Shown here: in pieces, positions 9,101-18,325 of the stretch
Layout of the letters: the number at the start of each line of letters is the position of its first letter
Position numbering within the stretch: position 1 is the first letter of the stretch
DNA from: Bacteroidota bacterium
GTDB taxonomy: Bacteria; Bacteroidota; Bacteroidia; Chitinophagales; Saprospiraceae
DNA: 64,000 nucleotides
Assembly (NCBI GenBank): GCA_016124585.1
Contig: WGNL01000033.1
Span: forward strand, 24,900 to 88,899
Direction of reading: 5' to 3'
Notes under the pieces: generated by a model
The model's database searches: none
Seen by the model: the letters and a program-made list of their open reading frames with translations, nothing else
Told to the model about the DNA's origin: nothing
Translations under genes and position numbers: made by a program

Positions 9101-9805
9101 ATGTTTCACAAAGATGAATTCCTCAAGTACGCCACTAAGCACCTTGGCATGAGCACCATGCACTTGGAGCATTACGCAGAAAAAACTGCCCGCACAATCC
9201 CAAATGTGGTCGGCTTCACTCCCAATGTCATTGAGGAGCGCCCGATGAACATCGTTGGCCTCGACGTTTTCTCCCGATTGATGATGGACCGAATCATTTT
9301 CTTGGGCGTCGGCATTAATGACTACGTGGCCAACGTAGTGCAAGCACAGCTGCTTTTCCTCGACTCTACTGACAATAAGCGTGACGTGATGATGTACGTG
9401 AACAGCCCCGGTGGCTCCGTGACTGCTGGTCTTGGTATCTATGATACCATGCAGTTCATCACACCTGATATTGGAACTATCTGTACGGGCCTTGCAGCTT
9501 CAATGGGTGCCGTATTGCTTGCCGCTGGAACACACGGAAAGCGTACTTGCCTCAAGCATTCCCGGGTGATGATTCACCAACCACTCGGCGGTATGCAGGG
9601 TCAGGTGACAGAAATGGAAATAACCTACCGCCTGATCAAAGCCATGCAAAAAGACTTGTATGAAATTCTTGCCCAAGCTACAGGTCAGGATTACGACACC
9701 ATTTCAAAAGACTGCGAGCGTGACAACTGGATGACTGCTACAGAGGCCAAAGCTTACGGCCTTATTGATGAAGTGCTTGAACGTCCGACGCCGAAAAAAG
9801 TATAG
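9101..9805 (+). CDS. clpP: ATP-dependent Clp protease proteolytic subunit
   Basis: This encodes 234 residues. The serine protease triad is visible: Ser134 in GLAASMGAV, His159 in SRVMIHQPLGG and Asp208 in ERDNWM. The oxyanion-hole strand NSPGGSVTAG is at 101-110. ClpP forms a tetradecameric chamber that degrades proteins fed by ClpX. The N-terminus is about 30-40 residues longer than in most ClpP proteins, so translation may begin at Met17 or Met20, or the extension may be a propeptide removed by self-cleavage. It lies 135 bp after tig and 183 bp before clpX. Confidence 0.96.
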   Translation: MFHKDEFLKYATKHLGMSTMHLEHYAEKTARTIPNVVGFTPNVIEERPMNIVGLDVFSRLMMDRIIFLGVGINDYVANVVQAQLLFLDSTDNKRDVMMYVNSPGGSVTAGLGIYDTMQFITPDIGTICTGLAASMGAVLLAAGTHGKRTCLKHSRVMIHQPLGGMQGQVTEMEITYRLIKAMQKDLYEILAQATGQDYDTISKDCERDNWMTATEAKAYGLIDEVLERPTPKKV

Positions 9806-9826
9806 TTTTTTGATGAAAAAATGTTC

Positions 9827-9861
9827 AAAGTTCAGGGTCAATTAAACCGGCCCTGAACTTT
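9827..9861 (+). terminator. Stem-loop in the clpP-clpX spacer
   Basis: An 11-bp perfect inverted repeat (9827-9837 with 9851-9861, AAAGTTCAGGG/CCCTGAACTTT) lies 22 bp after the clpP stop. Only short T runs follow, so it may act as a partial terminator or as an mRNA-stabilising hairpin that sets the clpP:clpX ratio. Confidence 0.6.
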
Positions 9862-9988
9862 TGAGTTTTAAAAGTAGCGGCTTACGCTATTGGTTAAAGA
9901 AAATTATTGCGACTTGGGTCTAAGCCCCTTATTTTGTGACTGGAAATCCCCGTTGTCTAGATTTTAACTTTTTTAGAAACTGTATAAG

Positions 9989-11266
9989 ATGCGCCGAAGC
10001 AAACAAAATTATCGTTGTTCGTTCTGTGGAAAAGACAAATCAGAAGCCTTAATCCTCATTGCTGGGGTGGAAGGACATATCTGCGAGGTATGCGTTGAAC
10101 AGGCGGTAGATATTATCGAAGAGGAACTTTATGGCAATAAAAAACAGCAACACACGCATGAAAAAGAAGCGTCAGCACCAAAAGCGGATTTCCAACTCCC
10201 CGATAATCTCACACCGATGGGCATCAAAAAGCACCTTGACCAGTACGTCATTGGACAAGATGAAGCAAAAAAGACCCTTTCCGTTGCTGTTTACAATCAC
10301 TACAAGCGCTTAGGCCAACCTGCTAGTGCAGATGATATTGAAATAGAAAAATCTAACTTGCTTTTCGTTGGTGAAACGGGCACGGGAAAAACCCTCATGG
10401 CCAAGACCATCGCCAAGTTCCTTAACGTGCCCTTTGCCATCGTGGATGCTACTGTTTTTACCGAAGCTGGCTATGTTGGCGAAGACGTCGAGAGCATCCT
10501 AAGCCGCTTGCTCCAGGTTTGTGATTTCAACGTAGCTGCTGCAGAACGGGGCATCGTTTATATTGATGAAATTGATAAAATTGCTCGGAAGAGTGACAAC
10601 CCCAGCATCACCCGTGATGTGTCGGGCGAGGGTGTACAGCAAGGAATGCTGAAAATGCTGGAAGGGACAGAAGTGAATGTGCCGCCGCAAGGAGGCCGCA
10701 AGCATCCAGAGCAAAAATTGGTAAAAGTCAACACCCAGAACATTCTTTTCATCTGCGGAGGTGCCTTCGATGGAATTGAAAAACATATCGCCCGAAGGAT
10801 GAACACCCATGTTATTGGCTACAAATCTGATGATGCCAGCAACAACGTCATTGACCGGGACAACCTCATCAAGTACGTAAACCACATGGACCTCAAGCGC
10901 TTCGGGCTCATACCTGAACTGGTGGGGCGCCTACCTGTGGCCGCCTACCTCGAACCACTTGATTTTGAAACGCTTCGCCGCATACTTACAGAACCTCGCA
11001 ATGCCCTTCTAAAGCAATACACCAAATTGTTTGCACTGGAAGGAATCAAGCTCAGTTTTACACAAGAGGCTATCGATTATATTGCTAAAAAAGCGCTAGA
11101 ATTCAGGCTGGGGGCAAGAGGATTGCGTTCCATTTGCGAAGCAATGATGAAAGACGCTATGTTCGAACTGCCTTCCGACCGCAATATCAAGGAATTCAAA
11201 GTGACGGAAGCCTATGCTGCCGAAAAGTTTGAGCGCTCGAAATTCGGAATGCTCAAAGCAGCTTAG
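9989..11266 (+). CDS. clpX: ATP-dependent Clp protease ATP-binding subunit ClpX
   Basis: This encodes 425 residues. The N-terminal zinc-binding domain has Cys10, Cys13, Cys32 and Cys35. The AAA+ core has Walker A GETGTGKT (128-135), the GYVG pore loop (161-164) and Walker B IVYIDEID (189-196). The C-terminal small domain includes the sensor-2 segment FRLGARGLR. It unfolds substrates and threads them into ClpP. The gene follows clpP but is separated from it by a stem-loop, so it may also have its own promoter. A strong terminator lies 18 bp after the stop. Confidence 0.97.
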   Translation: MRRSKQNYRCSFCGKDKSEALILIAGVEGHICEVCVEQAVDIIEEELYGNKKQQHTHEKEASAPKADFQLPDNLTPMGIKKHLDQYVIGQDEAKKTLSVAVYNHYKRLGQPASADDIEIEKSNLLFVGETGTGKTLMAKTIAKFLNVPFAIVDATVFTEAGYVGEDVESILSRLLQVCDFNVAAAERGIVYIDEIDKIARKSDNPSITRDVSGEGVQQGMLKMLEGTEVNVPPQGGRKHPEQKLVKVNTQNILFICGGAFDGIEKHIARRMNTHVIGYKSDDASNNVIDRDNLIKYVNHMDLKRFGLIPELVGRLPVAAYLEPLDFETLRRILTEPRNALLKQYTKLFALEGIKLSFTQEAIDYIAKKALEFRLGARGLRSICEAMMKDAMFELPSDRNIKEFKVTEAYAAEKFERSKFGMLKAA

Positions 11267-11284
11267 ATACTTGTGGTTTATGCT

Positions 11285-11325
11285 AAAAAACGCCCCGATG
11301 GCACTTGGTCATCGGGGCGTTTTTT
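11285..11325 (+). terminator. Intrinsic terminator after clpX
   Basis: A 16-bp stem (11285-11300 with 11310-11325) has a GC core CGCCCCGATG/CATCGGGGCG, flanked by A6 on the left and T6 on the right. It could act in both directions. Confidence 0.9.
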
Positions 11326-11348
11326 ATGAAAATACCTACCTTTCGCCT

Positions 11349-12083
11349 ATGCGTTATTTTTCAGAGCTAGCTTACAAAGGCACGAAATACAGCGGCTGGC
11401 AGCGGCAACCCAATGCCCTATCAGTGCAACAGGTCATTGAGGAAGCGATGAGCACGATTTTAGATGCAAAAATTGAGGTGACTGGCTGTGGCCGAACAGA
11501 TGCGGGCGTCCATGCCAGCCAGTATTTTTTGCATTTCGATTTTGAGGGAGAATTCCCGGATGAATTTCTTCGTCGTTTGAATAAATTGTTACCTACCGAT
11601 GTCGCTTTCCGCTCTATTTACGAAGTAAAAAATGATGCCCACGCCCGCTTTGATGCCATTAGGCGAAGCTATGAGTATCATATTGTTTTAGATAAATCGC
11701 CTTTTGAGATTGACATGGCCTGGCATTTTCCTTTCTTCGATAAATTGAATATCGGGGAGATGCAAATAGCTGCTGCACTGCTGCTGCGTTACGGGAATTT
11801 TCAGCCTTTTTGCAAAAGCAATACTGATGTGCAAACAATGGAATGCAGTCTTTATCACGCTGATTGGACCATCGACGAGGCTTCTCGCCGAATGGTTTTT
11901 CATATTAGTGCCAATCGTTTCTTGCGGGGAATGGTAAGGCTCATTGTGGGCATGTGCCTCAATGTGGGGCTTGGTAAGGTGGAACTGGAAGAAGTGAAGG
12001 ATGCTTTGGACCGCCAAGTTTTACTGAACAAAAGCTGGAGTGTGCCAGCGGAAGGGTTGTTTTTGACGGAGGTGAAGTACTAG
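11349..12083 (+). CDS. truA: tRNA pseudouridine(38-40) synthase
   Basis: This encodes 244 residues, the usual TruA length. The catalytic aspartate is Asp51 in the motif GRTDAGVHA. Other family landmarks are KYSGWQRQP at the N-terminus, the RSYEYHI strand, and the C-terminal NRFLRGMVRLIVG. It converts uridines in the tRNA anticodon stem-loop to pseudouridine. The frame is open upstream to 11214, but that would overlap clpX and the terminator. The ATG at 11349 gives the normal start (MRYFSELAYKGT) and is preferred. Confidence 0.95.
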   Translation: MRYFSELAYKGTKYSGWQRQPNALSVQQVIEEAMSTILDAKIEVTGCGRTDAGVHASQYFLHFDFEGEFPDEFLRRLNKLLPTDVAFRSIYEVKNDAHARFDAIRRSYEYHIVLDKSPFEIDMAWHFPFFDKLNIGEMQIAAALLLRYGNFQPFCKSNTDVQTMECSLYHADWTIDEASRRMVFHISANRFLRGMVRLIVGMCLNVGLGKVELEEVKDALDRQVLLNKSWSVPAEGLFLTEVKY

Positions 12084-12171
12084 TTGGCAGTCAGTTCGGC
12101 AGTTGATTAGTCAGGGCCGAGTTAGCCGGGATTGGACTTAATGGCTTCACCCTGACTTCCCACTGCCAACT
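12082..12171. repeat. Nested inverted repeats between truA and ybaB
   Basis: The outer arms are AGTTGGCAGT (12082-12091) and ACTGCCAACT (12162-12171). The inner arms are GTCAGGG (12110-12116) and CCCTGAC (12150-12156). The structure sits exactly between two convergent genes and probably ends both transcripts. Confidence 0.55.
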
Positions 12172-12483
12172 TTACTGACCAAACAAGCCGCTCATGCCCG
12201 GTGGCATCATTTGCGATATAAGCTTCTGCGACTCCGCCTGCTCTTTTACCATTGCTTTTTCTAGCGCATTGTTCACAGCAGTGAGTATGACGTCCTGGAC
12301 TTCCTCCAAATCTTCCCAATCAAGTTTCGATTTATCAATTTTGATGTCGAGGATTTCCCGATTGGCGTTGGCGGTGACGGTGACAGCCCCGCTTCCAGCT
12401 TCAGCAGTGACGCTAATTTCAGCCAATTTCTTGCGCATTTCCTCTTGCTGTTGCTGTATGTTTCCGAATAGGTCTCCGAACAT
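12172..12483 (-). CDS. YbaB/EbfC family nucleoid-associated protein
   Basis: This encodes 103 residues. The fold is typical of YbaB/EbfC: an N-terminal helix (MFGDLFGNIQQQQEEMRKKL), then beta strands (VTAEAGSGAVTVTANANREI), and a C-terminal helical pair. These dimeric proteins bind DNA with little specificity and are often encoded beside dnaX-recR; here recR is 7 kb away. The ATG at 12483 gives the standard N-terminus, while the frame upstream of it has no family similarity. It lies 70 bp downstream of the DinB-cupin gene on the same strand. Confidence 0.88.
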   Translation of the reverse strand: MFGDLFGNIQQQQEEMRKKLAEISVTAEAGSGAVTVTANANREILDIKIDKSKLDWEDLEEVQDVILTAVNNALEKAMVKEQAESQKLISQMMPPGMSGLFGQ

Positions 12484-12553
12484 GGTGTTGCGATTGTTGA
12501 TTAATGAATTGAATAATGATTGGGGCGAAAATACATTACAGGACTCAGTGATT

Positions 12554-13330
12554 TCAATAAAAAATGACCCAAGTAGTGAAGTCGTCTGTAAAATCCTCAA
12601 AGCGGTGCTCCACACCTGCCGGAACAAAAATCAGGTCGCCTTTGGCAAATGAGCAGCGTTCTCCGTTGTTAAAGAAAGTGCCTCTACCACTGATTACGAT
12701 ATAAATTTCGTCCTGAGAATGGGCTGTCTGGTGGTCAATTTTATTGGGTCGGTAAACCTCCACGTACATCTGTCCTCTTTCCAGCAGTGTCGCCAAAATT
12801 TTCCCTTCCACTTGGTTGTCAAGGATTTCCAGGGCCTCCACTGTACTAACTTTCCAACGGCTTGGGAGGCTTGGCTGTTCAATTTTCATTGAAAAAATCT
12901 GAGTCAGATGGTGCTCCAAATGAACCAGATAATCTTCGATAAGAAACTCCAGAGTGGCTAGTTCGCCGTTCGGCAAAACAATGGAGGATAGCAGTTTTTC
13001 TTTGGGCAAATTTTTCAGGACTGCCACAATTTGGCCATTCAGGCTGCACCAAAGTTGAACGATTTCTGCAGTTGCTTGCCCCTGCCAATTGTTTTCTCTG
13101 ACCAAATTATCCTGCTGATAACTGGTGTGCCGCAAATCTCCGTCGGTATGTTGCGCAAGGCAGAACCGTTGCCAATTGTGCAGCGCCGAATCACAGAGAT
13201 GGCCGAGAATTTCTCGCCTCGACCACTTGCCTGGCGCTGGGTGGGCGGTCATTTCCTCTACCGAAAATGCTTCAAGCCGCTTGGGTACTTCGTTGATGAG
13301 GTACAGTATCCGGGTGATGATTTGGTTCAT
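12554..13330 (-). CDS. DinB-like domain fused to a cupin
   Basis: This encodes 258 residues. The first 150 form a DinB_2 four-helix domain: PGKWSRREILGHLCDSALHNWQRF carries the first His ligand region and YLVHLEHHLTQI the second. Residues 175-258 form a small cupin: HQTAHSQDEIYIVISGRG, then FAKGDLIFVPAGVEHRFED, with the conserved His and Glu metal ligands. DinB-type proteins often are metal-dependent thiol transferases, and the cupin adds a second metal site. No substrate can be named. It is divergent from crcB with a 52-bp gap. Confidence 0.8.
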   Translation of the reverse strand: MNQIITRILYLINEVPKRLEAFSVEEMTAHPAPGKWSRREILGHLCDSALHNWQRFCLAQHTDGDLRHTSYQQDNLVRENNWQGQATAEIVQLWCSLNGQIVAVLKNLPKEKLLSSIVLPNGELATLEFLIEDYLVHLEHHLTQIFSMKIEQPSLPSRWKVSTVEALEILDNQVEGKILATLLERGQMYVEVYRPNKIDHQTAHSQDEIYIVISGRGTFFNNGERCSFAKGDLIFVPAGVEHRFEDFTDDFTTWVIFY

Positions 13331-13382
13331 GTTGTTGGAATTGGCTGCGTTTTTTGGAAATTCACGGCTAAATTAAAATTTC

Positions 13383-13745
13383 ATGCAAACCTACTTCTAC
13401 GTTTTCATCGGCGGTGGCCTCGGCAGCATTTGCCGCTTTGGCATTGGACATTTGACATCAGGCTATCGCTGGCAATTCCCTTGGGCCACGCTCATGGCAA
13501 ATTTGCTGGCCTGTTTCCTGCTCGGCACACTCGTGATGTTAAATGCAAAAGGAAAACTCCACGGGCCTTTGACGGTACTGCTAATGGCTGGTTTTTGCGG
13601 TGGATTCAGTACGTTTTCCACTTTTTCTAATGAAACGGTGCAGATGCTGATTGAAGGGCAAATTTTGAAGGCGGGCGCCTATGTTTCGGCGAGCATGTTG
13701 GTTTGTTTCTTGGCCGTTTACCTTGGGTTAAAAGCGATGGAATGA
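13383..13745 (+). CDS. crcB: Fluoride ion channel CrcB/Fluc
   Basis: This encodes 120 residues with four predicted membrane helices. Family marks are GGGLGSICRFG at the N-terminus and GFCGGFSTFSTFSNE in the third helix, which holds the polar track and phenylalanines that line the fluoride path. It works as a dual-topology dimer exporting fluoride. No fluoride riboswitch is seen in the short upstream gap. Confidence 0.95.
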   Translation: MQTYFYVFIGGGLGSICRFGIGHLTSGYRWQFPWATLMANLLACFLLGTLVMLNAKGKLHGPLTVLLMAGFCGGFSTFSTFSNETVQMLIEGQILKAGAYVSASMLVCFLAVYLGLKAME

Positions 13746-13786
13746 AGACGGTTTCGAATCTTCCGTCCTCATTCCATGCATTTTTT
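13739..13786 (+). terminator. Terminator of crcB
   Basis: The stem GGAATGAAGACGG (13739-13751) pairs with CCGTCCTCATTCC (13763-13775) with one mismatch. A T6 tract follows at 13781-13786, just before the convergent protease gene. The left arm overlaps the crcB stop codon. Confidence 0.75.
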
Positions 13787-13792
13787 AGCTTA

Positions 13793-16700
13793 TCAATTCT
13801 TCAAAAACTTCAGGGCTGCCTGCCCTTCCGCCATTGAAATCCTGACGAAAAACTGGCCATTGATCAAGCCTTCTGTGCTGATTCGATAGTGGTTTTCTCC
13901 AGCACTGGCGTTGATTTTTTCATCCAAAACCAACCTTCCCATCAGGTCGAAGACCTGTACCTGCACCTCGCTTGTTTTTTTAGCTGAAAAATCGAGGTTA
14001 AATTGGCCATCGCTCACCGGATTTGGGTAGAGGCGAATGTTGTTTTGAGCAATCAAGTCATTGGCAGCCAATGCACGGTTGCCATTGGCAAACCAAACGC
14101 CTTGACGGCCACCCTGAACGAAAACCGAGGGGTCGCCGGTTGGGGTTATTTTGTTACTTTGTAACGATTGGAATGCCAGAACCTCAGTGCCATTGGACAG
14201 GCTTTCGTTGAAAACGATTTGGTGGTCATCGGGAGAATAGCTGGGCCAGTAGAGGTCTGTGCCTTGGTCATAGATGGTGCCCACTTCGCCCGTTTCTACA
14301 TTGGCACCTAACAGATAATACTCTTCATTGAACTCATCAAAATAATCGAATGCAATGATGTAATCTGAATTTTTGGAAAAAGTAGGGTCGCCCACGCTTA
14401 CTTTTTCGGGTAAACTGCTGAACAGTTTGTCAATATAACCGTCGCCAAAATTGCTGCCATTCCAGACGTACATGAAGCCGATGTCCCAATATTCAATATC
14501 GTTACCAGTGGTGTTAATATGGCTGAGGGCATCATACATGACCCATTGTCCGGTTACGTCCCATTCAAGCACATCAGCATAAACCACATTGTAGCTGTCT
14601 TGGCCGCCCGTCGCAGTGGTCGGGTTGTAAAGCTCAAAGTCCTTCCAGGTTTGGAGCCCAAAATCATAGATCCAAACTCTGTCGTCGTTGTCGGTGGTAA
14701 GGGCTGCTAGGCGACTTCCATCTTTTGAAATAGCAACATTTGTCCAGATTGGTTCTTGTGAAATCACTTGGTTGCTGCTAGTGCCAGCACTCCAATTGAT
14801 GGTGATAGCCCGCATTTTGTTGTCTTGGTCAATATAAACAATCAAACTGCCATTATCGGTGACACTTGGGCGGCTCAATGGTGAAATTGAAGTCAAAGGA
14901 TTGAAGACATCAGTACCATCTGCTGCGAAAATATAAAGCTGGTCACTATCTGCATCTGTCATTGCCACAAAATCTTCACCAGGGTTGGTCTGGATATCAG
15001 GCGGCGTAGTAGTGCCTCCGCTGCTGCCAATTCCAACGGCATCGAAGGCTGCTTTGGCGGCGTTCACTTCTGCGGAGTTGGCGCCGTGGAGGTCAGTGGC
15101 CGCTTGGACGACGGCAATCCTGCAATCAACAAAATTGGAAGATTTGGTGAGGTACAGGTCAAGGGCCCGGTAGTAAACTTTTTCAGCCTTGTTCTTGCCA
15201 ACACTGGCATTGGTTGCGAAGAGGAAAAATGCCTTGTTCACGATGCCGCTGTTGATGTGAACTCCGCCGTTGTCTTGGTTCCCGTTGTATTTTTCGTTGA
15301 CGTGGGCTGGTTGCCAGCCGTTATCATTTAGGTTGTTACCCCCGTTATGCGGATTGCTGAGGTCACGAAGTGCTCCGGTTGGATAGAACTGTGAGTTCGT
15401 GACATCCTCGCCCATTTTCCAATCATCCCGATCAATCATCGCCCCGAAAATATCAGCAAAACTTTCGTTTAAAGCCCCGCTCTCATTCAGGTACTCTAAG
15501 TTGGCAGTAGCTTGAATCACCCCGTGCGACATCTCATGCCCCGACACGTCGAGCGCTTTTTGGAGTGGTGCTGTGAAGGCTTGGTTGCCATTTCCGTAAA
15601 ACATGGCTTGGCCATTCCAGAATGCGTTGTCCATCTGAGTATTATCACTTTCCACCACATTTATCAACGAAACGATATTGCCACCTAGCCCATTGATGCT
15701 GTTTCGGCCGAATGTGTTTTTGAAATACTCAAATGCTTTTTGTGCATGAAAATAGGCGCTAACTGCTTTTGGATTATTCCAAGTGTTGTTGTTGGAAGTA
15801 ATATGCACTGCCCCGAAATTATTGTTTTCCGGCGATGTGTTTTGTGCGTCAATCGTCCAAATCACCCCTACACCGTTGTCTGGAAAGCTGGACTGTGAGC
15901 TGTTGAACATGGACTCTGCCGCATCTATCATGAAGTAGGTGTTGCCAACTTTATAGGTGTTCACCAACCTTGTTTGTCCCAAAAGATCATTGGCATTGGC
16001 CGTAGCCGGACCATCTACTGGAGGCATTTTTGAGTTCGCCAGTACATCAGTGGGCATTTTGCTAGCAATGGATAATGACTCGGTCTGCCCATTGCCAACT
16101 TCATGAACGTGCCCAGCAATTTTGCAAATCTCTGTGTGGTAGCTCAGGATTTCGCCCGATTTTGCATCCACGAAATAACTGTACCGTGCAGCGATATTGG
16201 GCACAACGGTTACATGCCAAGTCAGGTGTGGCTCATTTTTTTCAGGATAAAAAATAGCAAGTTCTGCCTTTGACTGCTGGGTGGTGTTAACCAAGCGGAG
16301 ATCTGCCGCAGTCAAAGTTTTAACGGTTTCCATGCTGCTCACAGCGCCTAATGCGGTTTGTTCAGCAGCCTGAGCCTGGATGCTTGGTGTTACATCCGTC
16401 AGTTTTGGCGAAGTATGAAATCGCCCGTTAAACAGGTAGAATTGCTCATTTTTTTCATGCAGGATAGCCTCAGCGCCATACACTGGCACGCCTTGCCACT
16501 GTTGTTGCATCCGAATATGCTGATATCCAAGCTCATCGGTTTCCGTCTTTGTGACCTGCATTTCTTGCGTTGGGTTATCCAGTCTGAGCACGGACTTGGC
16601 AGCCAAGAGATAGTCCTGCACCTGCATGCTGGTGGATTTGGCTGGGTCAACATCCACAGTGCCACGGATTAGGTAGGGCGTACCGGTTTCTTCTGAAATT

Positions 16701-16942
16701 AGGGCTTGTAACTTGGGTTGGCCACTCACAGGTTTTGGTAAAGTGGCAATTGACCGGAAATTTTGCGTGCCGGAAAATTGTGGTGCAGCAAAAGGCACCG
16801 CTGGGGTTAGAGGCATTATTGGCGAAAGGTTTTCCGCCTTCACGGGGCTTGTACTGGAGGCTGTTGGACGTTTAGGTTTCATTTGCCCAAAAGCAAAATT
16901 GGCAACAAAAAGTGCCAGCAATGTCAGGTGGAAATTTTTCAT
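13793..16942 (-). CDS. Secreted M4 (thermolysin-like) metalloprotease with propeller and T9SS tail
   Basis: This encodes 1049 residues. A signal peptide (MKNFHLTLLALFVANFAFGQ) is followed by an FTP/PepSY propeptide (about 75-280). The M4 catalytic domain (about 310-665) has zinc ligands His469, Glu470 (base) and His473 in HEMSH, with the third ligand Glu493 in ALNESFADIFG. GGVHINSGIVNKAF supplies the late catalytic His. Residues 680-950 form a TolB/WD40-like beta-propeller (repeated FSKNSDYI / ISKDGSRL strands). The last 75 residues, starting LYPNPVSDGQF, are a type A T9SS sorting domain. It is probably a surface or extracellular peptidase. The start at 16942 is chosen because the signal peptide begins there. 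Confidence 0.93.
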   Translation of the reverse strand: MKNFHLTLLALFVANFAFGQMKPKRPTASSTSPVKAENLSPIMPLTPAVPFAAPQFSGTQNFRSIATLPKPVSGQPKLQALISEETGTPYLIRGTVDVDPAKSTSMQVQDYLLAAKSVLRLDNPTQEMQVTKTETDELGYQHIRMQQQWQGVPVYGAEAILHEKNEQFYLFNGRFHTSPKLTDVTPSIQAQAAEQTALGAVSSMETVKTLTAADLRLVNTTQQSKAELAIFYPEKNEPHLTWHVTVVPNIAARYSYFVDAKSGEILSYHTEICKIAGHVHEVGNGQTESLSIASKMPTDVLANSKMPPVDGPATANANDLLGQTRLVNTYKVGNTYFMIDAAESMFNSSQSSFPDNGVGVIWTIDAQNTSPENNNFGAVHITSNNNTWNNPKAVSAYFHAQKAFEYFKNTFGRNSINGLGGNIVSLINVVESDNTQMDNAFWNGQAMFYGNGNQAFTAPLQKALDVSGHEMSHGVIQATANLEYLNESGALNESFADIFGAMIDRDDWKMGEDVTNSQFYPTGALRDLSNPHNGGNNLNDNGWQPAHVNEKYNGNQDNGGVHINSGIVNKAFFLFATNASVGKNKAEKVYYRALDLYLTKSSNFVDCRIAVVQAATDLHGANSAEVNAAKAAFDAVGIGSSGGTTTPPDIQTNPGEDFVAMTDADSDQLYIFAADGTDVFNPLTSISPLSRPSVTDNGSLIVYIDQDNKMRAITINWSAGTSSNQVISQEPIWTNVAISKDGSRLAALTTDNDDRVWIYDFGLQTWKDFELYNPTTATGGQDSYNVVYADVLEWDVTGQWVMYDALSHINTTGNDIEYWDIGFMYVWNGSNFGDGYIDKLFSSLPEKVSVGDPTFSKNSDYIIAFDYFDEFNEEYYLLGANVETGEVGTIYDQGTDLYWPSYSPDDHQIVFNESLSNGTEVLAFQSLQSNKITPTGDPSVFVQGGRQGVWFANGNRALAANDLIAQNNIRLYPNPVSDGQFNLDFSAKKTSEVQVQVFDLMGRLVLDEKINASAGENHYRISTEGLINGQFFVRISMAEGQAALKFLKN

Positions 16943-17045
16943 CGGAGAAAAAATTTGGGAATTAGAAGATGGGAAATTGGACGGACGCAGGTTGCAGGGA
17001 ATCAGCGTCACGTCACGTTATAATCATAGGAACAATCACACGAGG

Positions 17046-17570
17046 CTACCACTTAGTGGAATCATCGGTGGGTTTTACTTCTTCGCTTTTCTGCTGTGAA
17101 TTAGCTGCGGCCTTTTCGGATTTCTTCGAAATGATGGCCTCTCGATTGTTTGCTAGGTCTTTCAATTCTTTGTAAACACTGACGAGGCCCTGTGGTGGCA
17201 TGTAGTCACCAGCGCCCCAGTTCACTCGGCTGTCAAGGTGGTCGGTCACTTGCCGGAGGAAGTAGTACATATTGCCTGGCTTGTCAATGTCCAGTTTGAA
17301 AAGTTGGAGGGAGTTCACCTTGTCGAACAGCACTTTAGCCTCCTTTGGCTTGATGGATTTCAATTCCGTGTAGCTGCCGTCCACGCCAACTTGCTTGAAC
17401 AACTGTCCGTTTTCGAGCAGGGTATAGGAAGTCTCAATGCCAGCGAAGCCACCGCCACCGCCAAAGACGATTTGTCGGATTGGAAACTTATCGGGCGTGT
17501 ATTTGGTGGTTTTGCAGGCCGATAAAATGACCAAAGACAAAAAGGCAAACACGGGTAATACTTTTTTCAT
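17046..17570 (-). CDS. Small lipoprotein of unknown function
   Basis: This encodes 174 residues. The N-terminus is a lipoprotein signal (MKKVLPVFAFLSLVILSAC) with the lipidated Cys at 19. The body is a compact alpha/beta domain beginning IRQIVFGGGGGFAGIETSYTLLENG, which resembles small lipoproteins found in many Bacteroidota whose role is unknown. The Lys/Ser/Glu-rich C-terminus looks disordered. The gene is 103 bp upstream of the M4 protease on the same strand, so the two may be co-transcribed. Confidence 0.75.
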   Translation of the reverse strand: MKKVLPVFAFLSLVILSACKTTKYTPDKFPIRQIVFGGGGGFAGIETSYTLLENGQLFKQVGVDGSYTELKSIKPKEAKVLFDKVNSLQLFKLDIDKPGNMYYFLRQVTDHLDSRVNWGAGDYMPPQGLVSVYKELKDLANNREAIISKKSEKAAANSQQKSEEVKPTDDSTKW

Positions 17571-17760
17571 GAGGTGGAAATTTTGAAGGGAAATCAAAGT
17601 GTGTAGCTTTGTTGAAACTTAAGCCCCAAAGGTAACGAAAAAATTAGCTTGAAAATAGGGCAGCGCTGCTCGTCCAGCCCGTCAAGTTTTTGGTCATTAA
17701 CAAAAGGTTAAAATTCTCATAAATGGCGGAAACGAAATAGGAAAGGACTAGTGCTGACAT

Positions 17761-17768
17761 TATTTTTG
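17761..17768 (+). promoter_or_regulatory. -7 element upstream of the cysteine-rich protein gene
   Basis: TATTTTTG matches TAnnTTTG and lies about 74 bp before the start codon at 17842. No obvious -33 TTG is present. Confidence 0.5.
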
Positions 17769-17841
17769 GCATTGTATTTAAAGAGTTTTCGGCTCCTAAT
17801 ACTTGTAGTCATTCATTTCATCCAGTAAAATACAATTCACA

Positions 17842-18318
17842 ATGAAAAAATTATTTTTCCTGTTTGCATTCATGGGTTTATTGGCGTTCACGGCTGATGC
17901 CCAGAAAAAAACCTGTTGTGCTGGCAAGACAGCCGCTCAAAAAACTTCTTGCACTTCTGCTGCTTCTGTAGATGCTGAAAAAGCTGCTGCTTCTGATGCC
18001 AGCATCGTAAAGCAAGTTTCCAATACTGGAGACGTGAGCTACGTCCGCAAAGAAGTGTGCCCAACCACAGGTAAAGTCTCATTCACAAGCGTAGAATACT
18101 GCACCAAGGCTGGCAAATTCGTTAATGTTTCCCCTTCTGAAAAAGCATCTTGCACAAAAGAACCTTCCGCTACAAAGGTTTCCTCTAGCGAGAAAAAAGC
18201 TTGCTGTGCAGGTGGTAAGCCTGGTTGCTGTGCGAAGAAAGGAGAAAAAACTACTAGCACTACTTCCACTGCCAATGACGGTCAAGTTAAGTTGGTCAGT
18301 GACCCAGCTAATAACTAA
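17842..18318 (+). CDS. Cysteine-rich secreted protein
   Basis: This encodes 158 residues. A signal peptide (MKKLFFLFAFMGLLAFTADA) is followed by a low-complexity body rich in Ala, Ser, Lys and Cys. Paired cysteines occur near both ends (KKTCCAGK, KKACCAGGKPGCCAKKG), with further single Cys in between. The CC pairs and short spacing suggest metal binding, but no known family is recognised. The middle (VSYVRKEVCPTTGKVSF) looks like a small folded core. It sits alone between its own promoter and a perfect palindromic terminator. Confidence 0.7.
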   Translation: MKKLFFLFAFMGLLAFTADAQKKTCCAGKTAAQKTSCTSAASVDAEKAAASDASIVKQVSNTGDVSYVRKEVCPTTGKVSFTSVEYCTKAGKFVNVSPSEKASCTKEPSATKVSSSEKKACCAGGKPGCCAKKGEKTTSTTSTANDGQVKLVSDPANN

Positions 18319-18325
18319 TTATTTT

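Noticed and set aside
12163..12178. CTGCCAACTTTACTGA shared with 51885-51900
   Set aside because: A single 16-bp match in 64 kb is close to what chance allows, and both copies lie beside hairpins of different sequence. It may be a dispersed repeat but one pair does not show it.
13331..13382. Fluoride riboswitch before crcB
   Set aside because: The 52-bp gap is too short and lacks the conserved riboswitch core.
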